Assembly: GCA_032717465.1 (NCBI GenBank)
Contig: CM064653.1
Span: forward strand, 34,550,659-34,614,658
Length of the DNA stretch: 64,000 nt
Direction: 5' to 3'
Origin: Coenobita brevimanus
Taxonomy: Eukaryota > Arthropoda > Malacostraca > Decapoda > Coenobitidae
In this document: piece after piece, positions 33,837 to 45,308 of the stretch
Numbering within the stretch: the first letter of the stretch is position 1
How the letters are laid out: every line of letters starts with the position of its first letter
The notes under the pieces: model-generated
Database searches by the model: none
The model's input: only the letters and a program-made list of their open reading frames with translations
What the model was told of the DNA's origin: nothing
Made by a program: the position numbers and the translations under genes

Positions 33837-34041
33837 TGACGAATGTAGATACCTGATGCATATCAAATGCCATGGTGCAAAACAACATTCCCAGGGTGGA
33901 TAGCCTGCATTTGCCACCAGGAAGAGTTTCATGCTATGTGTTGCTGGCCAGCCAATGAGGATTCATTGATTTTCTTTCTCTGCTGAGCAGAATATTTCAC
34001 TTAAGGCCACAAGGATGACTCAGCAAGAGCTATAGCTATTC
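33837..34041. other. Short unassigned spacer
   Basis: Between the Tigger1-like element and the mariner. I see nothing in it. Confidence 0.4.
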
Positions 34042-35335
34042 ACAAGGTCTGTCCAAAAAGAAAGTGAACTTTGTAAATTGCGCACGAATGAGCTCTCATA
34101 GCATGATTGTGATGGGAGTGCTTGTTGTGGTGACTTTGCTCTTTGGTCTAACACAATCTCGCCATATCACTTAGCCATCAAGGTACACATGCTTGAATGA
34201 AAGTGTGTTTTGTGGACTTTGCTCTTTGTTGCAAGTTGAACAATGAAGGATATTGAAGAACAGCTCGTTTGTGTGAAATTCTGTTTCGGATTGGGAAAAA
34301 CTCTTAAGGAGAACTTTCAAATGCTGCAAGCTTAGGATTGTTTGAGCTGTATGCAATGCCACAAGTGGTTCCTGCTATTCAGATCTGGGAGAATATCCAC
34401 TGAGGATGATCCCAAATCTGGACGGCCTTGTATGTCAAGAGACGATGATCACATGGAGAAAGTGCGTGCTGTGATCCTTGAAAATCACTGCCTGACAGTC
34501 CTTGATTTTTTCTGACGAAATAGGCATCTGTAAAAGTTTGTACCATGTGATTTTAACAAAAAAACTGAAGATGCATCATGTTGCCACAAAATTTGCACTG
34601 CATCAGCTGACAGATGAGCAAAAAGAGAACCATGTGACAGTCAGGAGCAGTTTGGTTGTTCGAATGCTGGTGAAAACTTTTCTGGAAAAATATAACTGGT
34701 GATGAAGCATGGGTGTACAGCTGCAGTGTTGAGACTAAAAGACATTCGACATAGTGGGTTGGAACATCATCACTGCATCCAAAAAAAAAAGCATGTCAGC
34801 CACTCAGATGTGAAGTTGATGTTGATTGTCTGATTTTATCAAAAGGGCGTCGTTCATTGTGGGTTTGTTCCATGTGGTCAGACAGTCAATAAAGAGCTTT
34901 ACTTGGACTTCCTGAAACGTTTGAGGGTGGCAGTGTGAAGGAAGAGACCAGAGGTGTGAACAAATGAAACCTTGATGCTTCACCATGACAGTGCATCTGC
35001 TCATGCATCGCTCTTTATCCATAACTTTTTGGTGAAGCACAAGATGGCTGTCGTCCCCCAGCCACTCTACTCTAAGAGTTTTTCCTCTGTGTTCTCACCC
35101 CTCCCTGGAGTTGAAATCCACCCTTAAAGGTTGCCAGTTTCAGATGATGGAAGAGATAGAAGAAAATTTGTTATGAGAACTGTGCACCAGACCTGAAAAC
35201 ACATTTCAGAACTGGAAAAAATGTTAGGAACATTGTATGAAAAGAGAAGGGTAGTTATTTTGAAGGGGACAAGTTTAAGTAGTAAGTAAAGCATTAAGTT
35301 TGTGAAAAGTTCATTTCATTTTGGACAGGCATCTT
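34042..35335 (+). mobile_element. Mariner element, 1.3 kb, decayed
   Basis: The left end tctgtccaaaaagaaagtga and the right end ttcatttcattttggacagg form the inverted pair typical of mariners. Length is the usual 1.3 kb. The transposase frame is broken many times. Confidence 0.75.
34246..35190 (+). pseudogene. Mariner transposase pseudogene (SETMAR-type family)
   Basis: Recognisable in shifting frames: CVKFCFGLGKTLKENFQML (first helix-turn-helix), TEDDPKSGRP (34395-34425), the LTDEQKENH segment (about 34600-34630), ITGDEAWVYS with the first catalytic Asp (about 34697-34725), and a decayed HHDSASAHAS-like HDN segment near 34981-35010. The third Asp region, normally in YSPDLAP, is degraded to text near 35060-35080. 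At least five frame breaks. It is an old copy. Confidence 0.7.
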
Positions 35336-36152
35336 ATATTGCCTGGGCTTGCAAATAGAGGGTTTTATTTTAAAACCTTCTAGTTAAAAAAAAAAAAAAT
35401 TCACATGGGGTTTGAGATTCTCTGATATTGTTTCAGTACCTAAGTTAGTTAGAATAATTTTATTCTTTCATCATGTAGTACTGAAGTAACATAGTATGAT
35501 ACAACTCTAATTATCTTGGATTTGCCTTTTTACGAGCGAGGGCGAAGCCCTCTCGGGTCTCTCATCAAGTAGTGGCATTTTCTCACATATGAGCAGCCCA
35601 ACCTGGCCCAGCCTGATCGTAGCGCTTTTGAGAAGCTTATATCTCAGCAACCACAGGGCCAGTCACTGCGTGATTTGCACCATATGAGAGAGCCCCATTC
35701 TTTTAGATTTATTTTTGATAGGTTTCATCACACCCCAGCGGTGCATATGAAATGTGCCAAGTGCAGTATGTCGAAAATCTTCAAAAGAGGGCCAAAGGTC
35801 AGAAAGTTTGTTGTAAAGACTTGAAACGTGGTAGGTAGATAGGTAGATAGCCATCAATATACTCTAGGCACCCTCGGGGTGTAAGGTGACATTTCAATGC
35901 TTTCGGATTTAAATGGCCTCACTCATACCTCACTGACAAAGGAGTTTTACTGGTATTGAATACTGTATATCGTGTACTGTATGCTTTTAAATACAGTGGC
36001 CCCTTGGTTATCACACATATTTGGTACCATGCCTGATGTATGTTAACGAAAGCACAGAACCTATGGAATTTATCCTACTTGGTACTGGGCATCCCATCTG
36101 GAAACCCAAATTTTCCCCTTTACAACAATTTGGCCCCAAGAAATACATATAT
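35336..36152. other. Unassigned sequence
   Basis: No gene is seen. An imperfect palindrome gagcgagggcgaagccctctcg sits at about 35535-35556. A GGTAGATAGGTAGATAG run lies at 35833-35850. A possible Tigger-type end, acagtggccccttggttatc, is at about 35994. Confidence 0.4.
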
Positions 36153-36560
36153 ACAGTCGACCCTCGAATCAGCGAACTAATAGCAGGGGACGAGTGTCTG
36201 TTGCATGAAAATGAAGGGAAAAATAGCCTAAAACTCAAAAAATAGCAAAAGAAATATGATGGTATTGAAGATGAGGTGCAGCGACTCTACCTCACAATAC
36301 CCATTATATTACGACTTGCTTCATAGTGTACAGTAGTCTTCATATAACACGAGATAGGTTATGCAGTACCTTGTGCAAACTCAATTTAATCCATACCATC
36401 CCAGACATTTTTGCAATTTTATACCCACCCAATCCCGGACCAAAAATGGGAAAAAATTGTATTGCATATAACAATCCAAAAGGACATATAAATCAAGGAA
36501 AAGCAAAAAAAAGTACTCCTTATGGGAGAAATAAGTGCAAGATGGCCATCCATCGTGTTT

Positions 36561-36761
36561 CTAGCCCAGTTTCCCAAGCCGTGAGTTACGTTTTCCCACC
36601 CAGCTGGGCGGAATGAGAGAGAATGGGGGAGGGGAAAGTGGATCCCCATTCTCAATATCCTTCTCCACTGGCTCATGTTCCTCCCCAGGAGGGTTGTCCA
36701 GGTCTTCCTCTTCTGTAGAATCACTAAATAAAGGGACAGAGGGTCCATGTGACAGTTTCAA
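36561..36761 (-). pseudogene. Acidic tail fragment, possible Tigger transposase C-terminus
   Basis: A short minus-strand frame containing SDSTEEEDLDNPPGEEHEP and VEKDIENGDPLSPPP. Acidic, proline-rich C-termini are common in Tigger/jerky proteins, but there is no diagnostic motif. The upstream part of the gene is not adjacent. Confidence 0.25.
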
Positions 36762-36974
36762 CCGCCTCCTTCAACCCAATAAGGTGGAAAAATGGCGTGA
36801 CTTCCGCGACATTCTAATGCTGTGACGGACAGTGGCACACTGATGTTACCCAGCCATGCAGAACCAAACTCAATGCTACAAGTGCTTGCGCATAATGTTG
36901 CCAATACATTAAGCTACTCCTTAGCAAAATTTTAGCTAGATTGAAGCAGTTAGAGATGCGCTACAGCGCTCGAA

Positions 36975-37063
36975 TTTTGCTGTTGGCACCATCACGTCGC
37001 TGGGATTGTTCGAGACTTTTTGTACCGTTGGCACCATGCCGACGGCGGGATTGTACGGGTTAA
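36975..37063. repeat. TTAA-type right end with two subterminal repeats
   Basis: The unit gttggcaccat...gctgggattgt (36978-37005) recurs as gttggcaccat...ggcgggattgt (37026-37054), directly followed by ACGGGTTAA ending at 37063. The reversed end TTAACCCGTACAATCCCGCC resembles the right end of element 1 (TTAACCCGCCCAATCCCGAC). The partner end was not found. Confidence 0.5.
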
Positions 37064-37341
37064 AGATAGGCTATTAGAAATGTCTGCTGCAAGAAATCCA
37101 AGACGTGTGTTTACATTACAATCTTGCCGACTTGACAAATCAGTGCATGCTGACCTAACCTAACTGACTAGTTTTGCCCCCTAATACTCCCCATAAAAAT
37201 TTTAACCACCTAGGGTTGCCACGAAACCTCTTGAAAGTCCTCATTACCATTTAAGCAAAAACTTCTGACCTAAGCAACATGTGAATAATGGCCACCCAGA
37301 ATCATGCATATTTCGCCAAGAATCACTTTCGGCGCACTCAT

Positions 37342-39397
37342 TTAACCCCTTAACCGCGGGGCGTCACTTTCGTGACGCTTGGGAGCAAGGGATCATACCG
37401 CGGGGCGTCACTTTTATGATTCTGTGTTATTTTGAATTCGCCCGGGCTCTCAAGTGGTGGCTTGTATCATCTATCAGTACTGCCAGTGTCCAACAGTAGT
37501 CAGCACCCCTAATCTCATCTGTACTCCCTTCCATTGTTGACAATTTAGCCATTTCTCCCCGTTCTTGACTCCCCTCCCTACCTCCCCTCCATTACCCTCT
37601 CCTCTCGCCTGCCGGGCCGTGCTACGCTAAGTAAATATTCCCTGGAATTTTCCACTGATTTCATCCATTGAAATAAGTCCTATGCCCTATTCTTATACCA
37701 AATAATATATACAAAAAAGAAATAAGGTAATTGATAGTGCCATACACTGGAATTGGCTAATTATCACCTGACAACACCTCACATGCACTCGTTCGTTAAT
37801 TTTCGCTGTTTATTTCCCCTTGAAATATGCTGTATAATCTATTCTCATAATAAAAATATATATAAGAAAGGAATGGAGGAGCCTAAGTGATATTTACATT
37901 CACCTGGAACTACCTAATTATTGCAGGCCACCACACAGTATTTACTCTAAGTAAATCTTCCCTGGAATTTTCCACTGATTTCATCCATTAAAATAAGCCG
38001 TATGCCCTATTCTTATACCAAATAATATATACAAAAAAGAAATAAGGTAAGTGATAGTGCCATACACCTGGAATTGGCTAATTATCACCTGACAGCACCT
38101 CACGTGCACTCGTTTGCTAATTTTCGCTGTTTATTTTCCCTTGAAATATGCCTTATAATCTATTCTCGTAATAAAAATATATATAAGAAAGGAAGGGAGA
38201 AGCCTAAGTGATATTAACATTCACCTGGAACTACCTAATTTACTATGTATTTTCTAGATTTCCTGCCAATCATTTCATAGCTATATATTAGCAGCTGTCA
38301 CAAGGCTGACATTGGCAGTATTGCACTTCCCGTAGGCAGGTCACCAGTATCAGTTTACTGTCGTCTTTCAAGGTGAAAGTACGTCGGATTCACGCCTCTC
38401 AAATTCCGCCGCTTTTTAGCCCCATGCAAAGGGCCCCGTGTGGAAAGAGGTAAAGGACTGACAAATGATAGAGTGTGACTACGATCTTTCTGGTGAGTAA
38501 GACAGTGCAAGTGGAAATGTAAATAATGTGTAAACAGCAAGTGAAAGCAATGAATGTAAATATAAATGAACAGTGGAAAAGTTTTATAAGTTACTTCAAG
38601 TGACTGTCCCTAACACAGTGTAAATAAAATAGAAATGTAAAAAAATGTAAATAAAATAGAGAATGTAAATAGAAATGTAAATGAGTAATATTATAAGAAT
38701 ACAAGTATATATGCTAGGAATAATGACAGTGAAAGTTCCACTCTAGCATGTACGAATACTATGAGTTATGAAAGTGAAGGTGAAAATGACATTCACGCTC
38801 AACGCTAATATACAGGACGAGAAAGTGAATGCTACATATTTTACTGAAAGAGAAATTGAGTGCCTACAGTGATAATAAACTACTATTACTGAAGGAAACT
38901 TATGGATAAAGACTGTAGATATATATAAGTGTTATATAGTAATAGAAATATAAACTGTGAGGGGTTTTATGAATAATAAATGACAGAACACCAGCGGCGA
39001 ACGATCGCAAGTGGGATGGTCATACGTTCTCGTAATTTTCATTGCTTTCACTGTTTTTTTTTTGGAGTATGGATTCCAAACTATTTGAGAATCATAGAAT
39101 AGTGTTTCTAGTGATAATATCAGGCTATGGTAATCATATTACGAGTTGTCAGGAAGTGTAAAGTGGAGACTTTGTTACCCAACTTCAGAGGTCTCCACAA
39201 TTCCTATGATACTCGACAAAGGCTCAACAAACACCCCAGGAGAAAGCTGAAGGTATGTGCCATATGCATATTTAATTTTAATATTCTAGGACTAATAACT
39301 GATTTTTGGCAAATATTTTTAGAGAGTCTGTCGGAGCGCGAATATGCCAGCAGGAGCTGCAAGTCAAAGCAAAACAAGCCCACGATTTAGGGGTTAA
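37342..39397. mobile_element. Candidate piggyBac-like element 4, TTAA-ended, 2.06 kb
   Basis: Left end TTAACCCCTTAACCGCGGGG (from 37342) and right end, reversed, TTAACCCCTAAATCGTGGGC (to 39397) agree at about 16 of 20 positions. Two subterminal copies of cgcggggcgtcactttygtga / cgcggggcgtcactttta lie at 37355-37375 and 37399-37420. No transposase frame is visible; the interior has a 320-bp duplication and AT-rich text. Confidence 0.5.
37629..38240. repeat. 320-bp tandem duplication
   Basis: The block from aagtaaatattccctggaat (37629) recurs at 37949 with period 320, including ccaaataatatatacaaaaa, tttaattttcgctg-like and ataagaaaggaa phrases. The copies are about 90 percent identical by eye. 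It lies inside candidate piggyBac-like element 4. Confidence 0.85.
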
Positions 39398-39457
39398 AAA
39401 AGAAAAAAAATGTGAAACTTTTTGAGTCATTAGTCATCAACAATAAAGGGAAAAAAT

Positions 39458-42400
39458 ATAGTAATCCCTCTAATATCTGAATGCCCAATATCCGAACATC
39501 CCCACTAACCGGACATAATCGTCCCGGGATCCAATATTCCCAAAATGGTCCGAAAACCAGAAAAAAAATTGAAAAAATAATCTATTTCTTCCTGCCCATA
39601 ATTTGAACTTGGCGCGTTGGGTGCGGGACAGCTTTGCTGTGGTGCATCATTCCTCCGACGTCCGCTAGAGTGCCCCTGCATCCTCCCCACTTTCTGCCTG
39701 TCTCTTTTCGCAAGTGCACGCTCGTCGTCATGGCTGCCCACGTGCTCGCTTTTGTGGTGGTGCCTTACCTGCTGCAGGTACTCCTGCTGCTCTCGTCCCT
39801 CTCCTTCATGTGTGTGATGATGGCCCCACAGCCTGAGAAGAGGAAGAGAGTGGTGTTGACTCTGGAGAAGAAGTGGGAGATATTGGAGAAGGTAGATGCA
39901 AGGTGGTCTTCTTCCCGCATCCTCCAAGAGTTCAACCTGGCGCAGTCTACTTTGATATTAAAAGATCCCGAGACAAACTCATGCAGTACACGGCTGACTT
40001 CTCGTCGAGAAGCAAACGCAATGTGGAGAGGAAGGTGATGTTTACTCCCAAGTTTGCTGAAGTCCACCGCTCCACATTGATTTGGTATCGACAGCAATGT
40101 GCTGCTGGTGTGATGGTACGTGGTACGGAGCTGAAGGCTGCTGCTGAGAAGTTCACCAGGCATCACGACGCCCTAGACTTCAAGGCATTCGAGGGTTGGC
40201 TTTTCGCGTTTAAGTTACGGCATGGCCTTACCAATTGTAAAGCTCATGGCGAAGCTTTGGACGCTAACGAGGATGGAGTTGACTAGTTTCGGCACAAGTT
40301 GAAGGGCTTGATCGACAGGGAGGGCCTCACTCTCAGTCAAGTCTACAGTGCTGACGAAACTGGATTATTCTATCGCTCTTTGCCAACGAACACTTTAGCC
40401 GAGGAGACGGAGAAGCATGTACCTGGCCGCAAGCTTTCCAAGGAACGGATATCTGCTTTGTGTTGTGCCAGTGCTAATGGCATGCACTGGCTTAAGCCCG
40501 TTATTGTTGGCCGCGCAAAGCAGCCTCGGTGTCTTTGTGGGGTGATGGATGTCCTTCCTGTCATCTGGTACCATTCTTTGAAGGCATGGTTTACAGCCCA
40601 GATCTTCAAAGACTGGTTCCACTGCCATTTTGTCAAGGAGGTCATACATTACCAGACTTAAACACTGGGAATCTCACGCGACCAGGTAAAGGCCCTCCTT
40701 TTCCTCGACAATGCACCTGCCCACCCGTGCAACAAGGACTTGGTGGCTGAGAATGGCTGGATTAGGCGCATGTGTCTGCCACCTAATACGACTGCTCTCA
40801 TCCAACTAATGGACCAAGGAGTGACCGTGGCAACGAGGAGGCTGTACCGAAGGAAGTTCTTGAAGGAGGTGATGGTTGTTCACGAGGACGAGGACAAGCG
40901 CAGGGAGTGATGAGACACGCGAGGCCAGCGGACTTTGGAAAACCTTCGTTGCTACAACATCAAGTCTGCACTCTACAACTGGGCCAGTGCATGGAAGGAA
41001 ATCCCTGTCAAGACTCTAGAAAATGGTTTATCTCGTCTGCTTCTCGGAACGGATGTGGAGTATGATTTCCTAGGTTTTGACGTGGATGACTTCCATGCAC
41101 GTCTATGTGCGCATGGCGACGATGTTGATGTGGACGATGTGCGTGACTGGTTGGATGACGACGAGGGCGATCCTGGGTATCAGACCTTGTCTGATATCGA
41201 GATCGCATCTTCAGTTGCGGTCAGTACCCAGCTTGAAGATTCCGACAAGGACGGCGATGATGATGCGGACTCCTCTCAGCATGACACAACTCCAGCCATC
41301 CCCAAGCTGAGCGCACTCCGGGAACACCTAGAGTTCGTTCTGGACTACCTGGAACACCTGGACTGCGACAGGGAGATGGGGCCCTTGGGACTTATGGAGG
41401 AAGTGCGTGCTTTCAGGCAGCGCATCATCAATCGTCAGAATCGTCGTTCCTTGCGTCAATCAACGATTGACAGTTTTTTCAGGCCTGTGACTCCCGCTGT
41501 GCCCAGCCCTGGCTCCACTCCGTTGCCTCCCCAAGACAGGCCCTCATGCTCTGAGCCACAGCCCAGCACATCAGCCACGGTGGAGTCACCGCTCGACGTG
41601 AGTTTGCGTCTGTCTTCAGAGTCGTCTGCAGTGGGTACGCCATCACCACGACCCAGCGACGCACCCCTAGGTCACCTGCCAGTGATACTCTCGGACTCTG
41701 ACAGTGAATAGACGCCAAGAACTTCTCCACTAGACCACACGGGAATTTACAGTGTTGTGCAGTGAAAAAAACAGTGCATTGTGTTAAGGATTTACTGTTG
41801 TGAATGAAAAGACAAACAATTTTTGAACTAAATTTAACGTAAATAGACTAGTGTGTTTTTGCTTTAGAAAATGGTTATAAGAGTGGAAAGAGTTAAAGTG
41901 CAGAGTGCAACACTTATTAAGTTACAATGAAGCATAAGTTAGACAAGAGTGCGCACTGTGAAGAGAATGGACTTCTGTGCGTGAATGACTAAGTTCAGTG
42001 CAAGACTTCATGAACAGTGTAGTGCAAGTGCTTCAGGAAATCCTTCTTACTGTCAGAGTCTGAGAGGAGGCAGTTATTCATCGAGATGGCCATGGACTTG
42101 CTGTAAGTAGGCAGAATGTTTCATACTGTACTCTACTGTATTTTCCATACTATACATACCTCAAACACCTCATTTCACTCTTTTATGTCTCTTATTGGTG
42201 TGAATATGCTGTGTTTTAGGTGCTATGCGTGTGCAGTAGGGAGACGTTTTTCTGAGTTAGGCTAGGTTAGGGTCCATAACTACCAGTCCAGGAGCCAGGG
42301 ACTTGTAAGTACCCAGAATGTTGAATATTGTATGAACCTACCTCAAAAACCTCATTTTATGCTTCTTTTGCATTTATTTCAGTCTTTTATGTCCCTTATT

Positions 42401-42577
42401 GGTGTGATTTGGGTCTTAGATATGTGCTATGCATGTCCAGAGGGAGTTGTGTAGGTGTTTTTCTGAGTTAGGGTCCATAAGTACAAGTCCAGAAGCTGGG
42501 ACCCAATATCCGGACAGGACCACTATCCAGACCTGCCTATGGCTCTATTACATTGGATATTGGAGGGATTACTGTAT
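39458..42577 (+). mobile_element. Tigger/jerky-like DNA transposon, 3.1 kb
   Basis: Ends tatagtaatccctctaatat and, reversed, tacagtaatccctccaatat agree over about 23 of 26 bases and include the TA target site. The transposase gene lies on the plus strand (39820-41711), followed by a long 3' part with a repeated block (gtccaggagccagggacttg, near 42286 and, degraded, near 42487). Deleted relatives occur at 13551, 16911, 23305 and 58336, so this is the window's only coding member of that family. Confidence 0.85.
39820..41711 (+). pseudogene. Tigger/jerky-like transposase, lightly damaged
   Basis: Start MAPQPEKRKRVVLTLEKKWEI gives the pogo-type helix-turn-helix (as two pieces: MAPQPEKRKRV, LTLEKKWEILEKV). 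After one frameshift near 39955 the frame is continuous to 41711 apart from stops at 40284, 40659 and a double TGA near 40908. CENPB-type domain: AAEKFTRHHDALDFKAFEGW and RHGLTNCKAHGEA. Catalytic core: YSADETGLFYR, LLFLDNAPAHP, PPNTTALIQLMDQG, giving the three Asp residues. The C-terminal third is acidic and ends with a QSTIDSFF motif (41457-41480) that fits a PCNA-binding PIP box, then ILSDSDSE. About 630 residues, somewhat longer than usual because of the acidic tail. Confidence 0.85.
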
Positions 42578-42829
42578 ACTGAAGTCGTCAGCATGGAGTG
42601 ATTGCATACTTCTCACTTCTCAGATACACACAAATGCAGTAATTGTGAATAATAAATAAGTCAGCCAAGCAGTATAATTTGTATGACAGTACAGTATACA
42701 GTAATTCACAAGAACTGAACTCCCATAATGATCTTACCTATTTACGTCAACACGTAGTGTCTTCACATACCGTAAGAACTTAATTTTCTCTGCCAAAAAC
42801 CACCAGTTAGTAACAAAGGTTGGGCACAA

Positions 42830-42831
<2 letters not shown>
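42578..42831. other. Unassigned sequence
   Basis: Between the Tigger/jerky-like element and a poly-T run. I see nothing recognisable. Confidence 0.4.

Positions 42832-42864
<33 letters not shown>
42832..42864. repeat. Poly-T tract
   Basis: A run of about 32 T followed by a short CA run. It may be the reversed poly-A tail of a minus-strand retrocopy, but no adjacent element was recognised. Confidence 0.8.
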
Positions 42865-42959
42865 CCCACACACACACATTGCACCCAAGGTGAAAACATG
42901 AATTTTACTGCTCCTTCATCATTAACTCTTTTTTTTCCCCAAGAAAGAAACTGTCCATG

Positions 42960-43103
42960 TCGTAAACACACCATAATCATTTCATGTCTGATTGTTTGCA
43001 TACAAGCTCTCACACCACGCACCACTTTGTCCAGCAGTTTTACATTTTCCTTTGGAATAAATGCTTTTCTTGTGTTGATAGCACTTTCAGGGTGCTTAGG
43101 CAT
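42960..43103 (-). pseudogene. Helix-turn-helix fragment, Tigger-like
   Basis: On the minus strand the frame reads MPKHPESAINTRKAFIPKEN, then VKLLDKVVRGVRAC, resembling the first DNA-binding helix of Tigger/pogo transposases (consensus of the form EEKVKLLDKVxRG). It is broken after about 40 residues. It lies 370 bases inside the possible Tigger-type end at 43472. Confidence 0.35.
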
Positions 43104-43752
43104 AACTAAAGTTAGTTTGGAACCACGTGCTCAGAGTTCTGAGAGGAAATGAGGAGCAAGGAAATAAGCAAATAATCGCTTCTCGTCACAGTAACAATAC
43201 ACAAAACACTGTCTCACTGAGGCAGGCAGTGGCAGGTGGTATGGGACATGGGTCATGTGGGTCTGGTAGAGTACTGTGTTACGGTAATTTTTTGTGTGCA
43301 ACTACAATATCATTTATTTTTGTATCTGTAAAGAGAAATACTGTATGTAGTTAGAACTGGCAAACTTTCAAATAATGGACAGATGACTGGTGTTTGGAGC
43401 GATTCTCTGCTTGCAGATATTGTCCGTTGCTTCCGAAATCTGTTGATTCGGGGTCCGTAGAATCAAGGGTCAACTATATATCTGTTCTTCTGATAAGTAC
43501 AGTATCAGGAACACACTTAGGCATGGTTAGACTAATAGAAAATGATAAAAGGTCATAATTAGGAAGAAACCTGTACCTTATATAGACCTGAGATGGGCTT
43601 CAGGTTAGGGGTTCTAAGGGTCAGGGGTGGTGAGTGGTCTCCACCGTCTGGAATTAACTCCTCAGTTAAGGCCTCGTCTTTGAATCCCTCAACGTTATCA
43701 GAAACCACAGATTTTGCACCATCATTGTTGGCAGAAACTACCATAGGTGTGT

Positions 43753-43755
<3 letters not shown>

Positions 43756-43792
<37 letters not shown>
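43756..43792. repeat. Poly-T tract
   Basis: A run of about 37 T, located roughly 130 bases upstream of the CCDC47 exon at 43920 and therefore within the presumed intron. Confidence 0.85.
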
Positions 43793-43919
43793 ACAAAAAA
43801 ATGCACGATAATGGCAGGAGTGCATATTTTCACCTAGAATTGATAATGAAAACTGCTGTAGCCAAGTGTGCAACAACCAAGGGATCACTGTAGTAAGTTT
43901 TGTGCTTCATTTAATACAG

Positions 43920-44048
43920 GATGAAGATGAGAATGATGAGTTCAGCCATTTTCATGATGAAGAAGAATTCATTGGTTTTGATAGTGAGAGACCGCAGGGG
44001 TCGCGGGCACCCAAGACACAAGATGAGCCAAAGATCACCATCGCTAAT
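43920..44048 (+). CDS. CCDC47: CCDC47 exon, acidic lumenal segment
   Basis: CCDC47 is an ER membrane protein of the PAT chaperone complex, which helps insert multi-pass membrane proteins at the ribosome-translocon; that is family knowledge. This 129-base exon encodes 43 residues in phase 0: DEDENDEFSHFHDEEEFIGF at the start and DEPKITIAN at the end. An acidic run followed by a PITIVDV-like strand is what precedes the transmembrane helix in CCDC47. Splice signals: ttaatacag before 43920 and AATgtaagt after 44048. It joins in frame to the exon at 45309. Upstream exons with the signal peptide were not recognised in the window. Confidence 0.85.
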
Positions 44049-45308
44049 GTAAGTCTTAGCTTATGATACCCTGAGACCCCCCATATAAGTGTAGTATTGT
44101 TGAGGTTTTCAGGGAAGTTGTTAAAGAACACTTTTATGTAGGCACAAAGGCAAATACACATTGTACAGAGAGACCAGAGAGGATGCTGAAGGGAGCTTGT
44201 TGGATTACTTGTAGAGAGAGAGGTACTTGGGAATGTTGTTGGTACAAGGGCAGTTTGTGAATGATAAGGAACTTAATCCGTTCATATGATGGTGGTGTAC
44301 AGAATTAAGCTGAGGAGCAAGAGAGAGAGAGAGAGAGAAAGAGAAGCAGCGTGAAAAACTGAAAATGGAGAAGAGAAACAAAGAAGTGGCAGATGAATAT
44401 CAGGTTATTAGAGCAAATGGATTTGGAAAATGTGTGGAATTTTATAGGAAGTAAATAGGAGAAAGGTGTACGTGTACTAAAAAAATATTCTGCATGTTTT
44501 TGGTGTTATACGGTATGTCACACAGGTCATGGAACCAGAATTACCACCACTACCAAATGAACAGTTTCACTTTTACAAATAATTTCAAAGCTAATGGCAC
44601 CCAGGCGTACAGAATAAATTTTCAATGCCTGTATGTCATATGACATCTCCTGGGCTGCCAGGGTAGGGTAGTATATATGTTCACAGAGAAGTTAGGAATA
44701 TGTTACTTAAACATAATATTAATGTACACAAGTGAGGTACTAATGTTATTGAGGTATGTATGACGCTGGTGAATGGAGATTTTTGTGTCAAGACTAGGAT
44801 ACACAGGATTGTTTCTATTTTATTGATGGGATGGGACTTCAGGGTGAGGGAACTTTACTCAGATGCTTCATGATACTGCAGTTTGGAAAGTAGCCTTCAG
44901 ATGCAAAAGTCTGACCTCTGCAAGTAAGGAACACTGCCTTATATATAGCAGCTAATTTATATGTGCTGTTCATTACAAGGAGAGATTGGTGACTGAGGAT
45001 ATCACACTGATTACAGTGCCATTTTAGTTTTAATTTGAAAACAGTTAATTTCAGTCATCTTAATACCTGTAAATGCCATTCAGAATTACTTTCCTGTAAA
45101 ACAGATCTTTTGATATTACTTTTAAGAAACCATGAAGTAATTTATTTAGTAAAGAATGATTTGTCCCAGAACATCTGAATTCAAGGGTTTCAAAATAAAG
45201 GTACCAATAATGTTTGCTGGGTGTTGGACAGGTTGAATTGTGGTTTGGAAGTTCAGCAGCATATAGATTTTTATTTGTTATTATTATTTATGTATTCATT
45301 TATTTTAG
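44049..45308 (+). other. CCDC47: CCDC47 intron, 1.26 kb
   Basis: Bounded by gtaagt at 44049 and an AT-rich tract ending ttattttag at 45308. It contains an AG microsatellite (about 44317-44344). I see no transposon in it, in contrast with the flanking introns. Confidence 0.75.

Larger units (their letters stand above)
36153..43472 (-). mobile_element. Possible older Tigger-like element split by later insertions
   Basis: Inference only. The left end tacagtcgaccctcgaatca (36153) and the right end, reversed, tagttgacccttgattctac (43472) are related. A minus-strand helix-turn-helix-like fragment lies just inside the right end (about 42990-43103) and an acidic minus-strand tail lies near the left end (36561-36761), the order expected for one minus-strand transposase. 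Between them are the TTAA-ended candidate (37342-39397) and another Tigger-like element (39458-42577). The catalytic core is missing. Alternatively these are two unrelated solo ends. Confidence 0.3.

Noticed and set aside
35535..35556. Palindrome gagcgagggcgaagccctctcg as a terminator or structured RNA
   Set aside because: A single isolated imperfect palindrome in AT-rich DNA with no supporting context.
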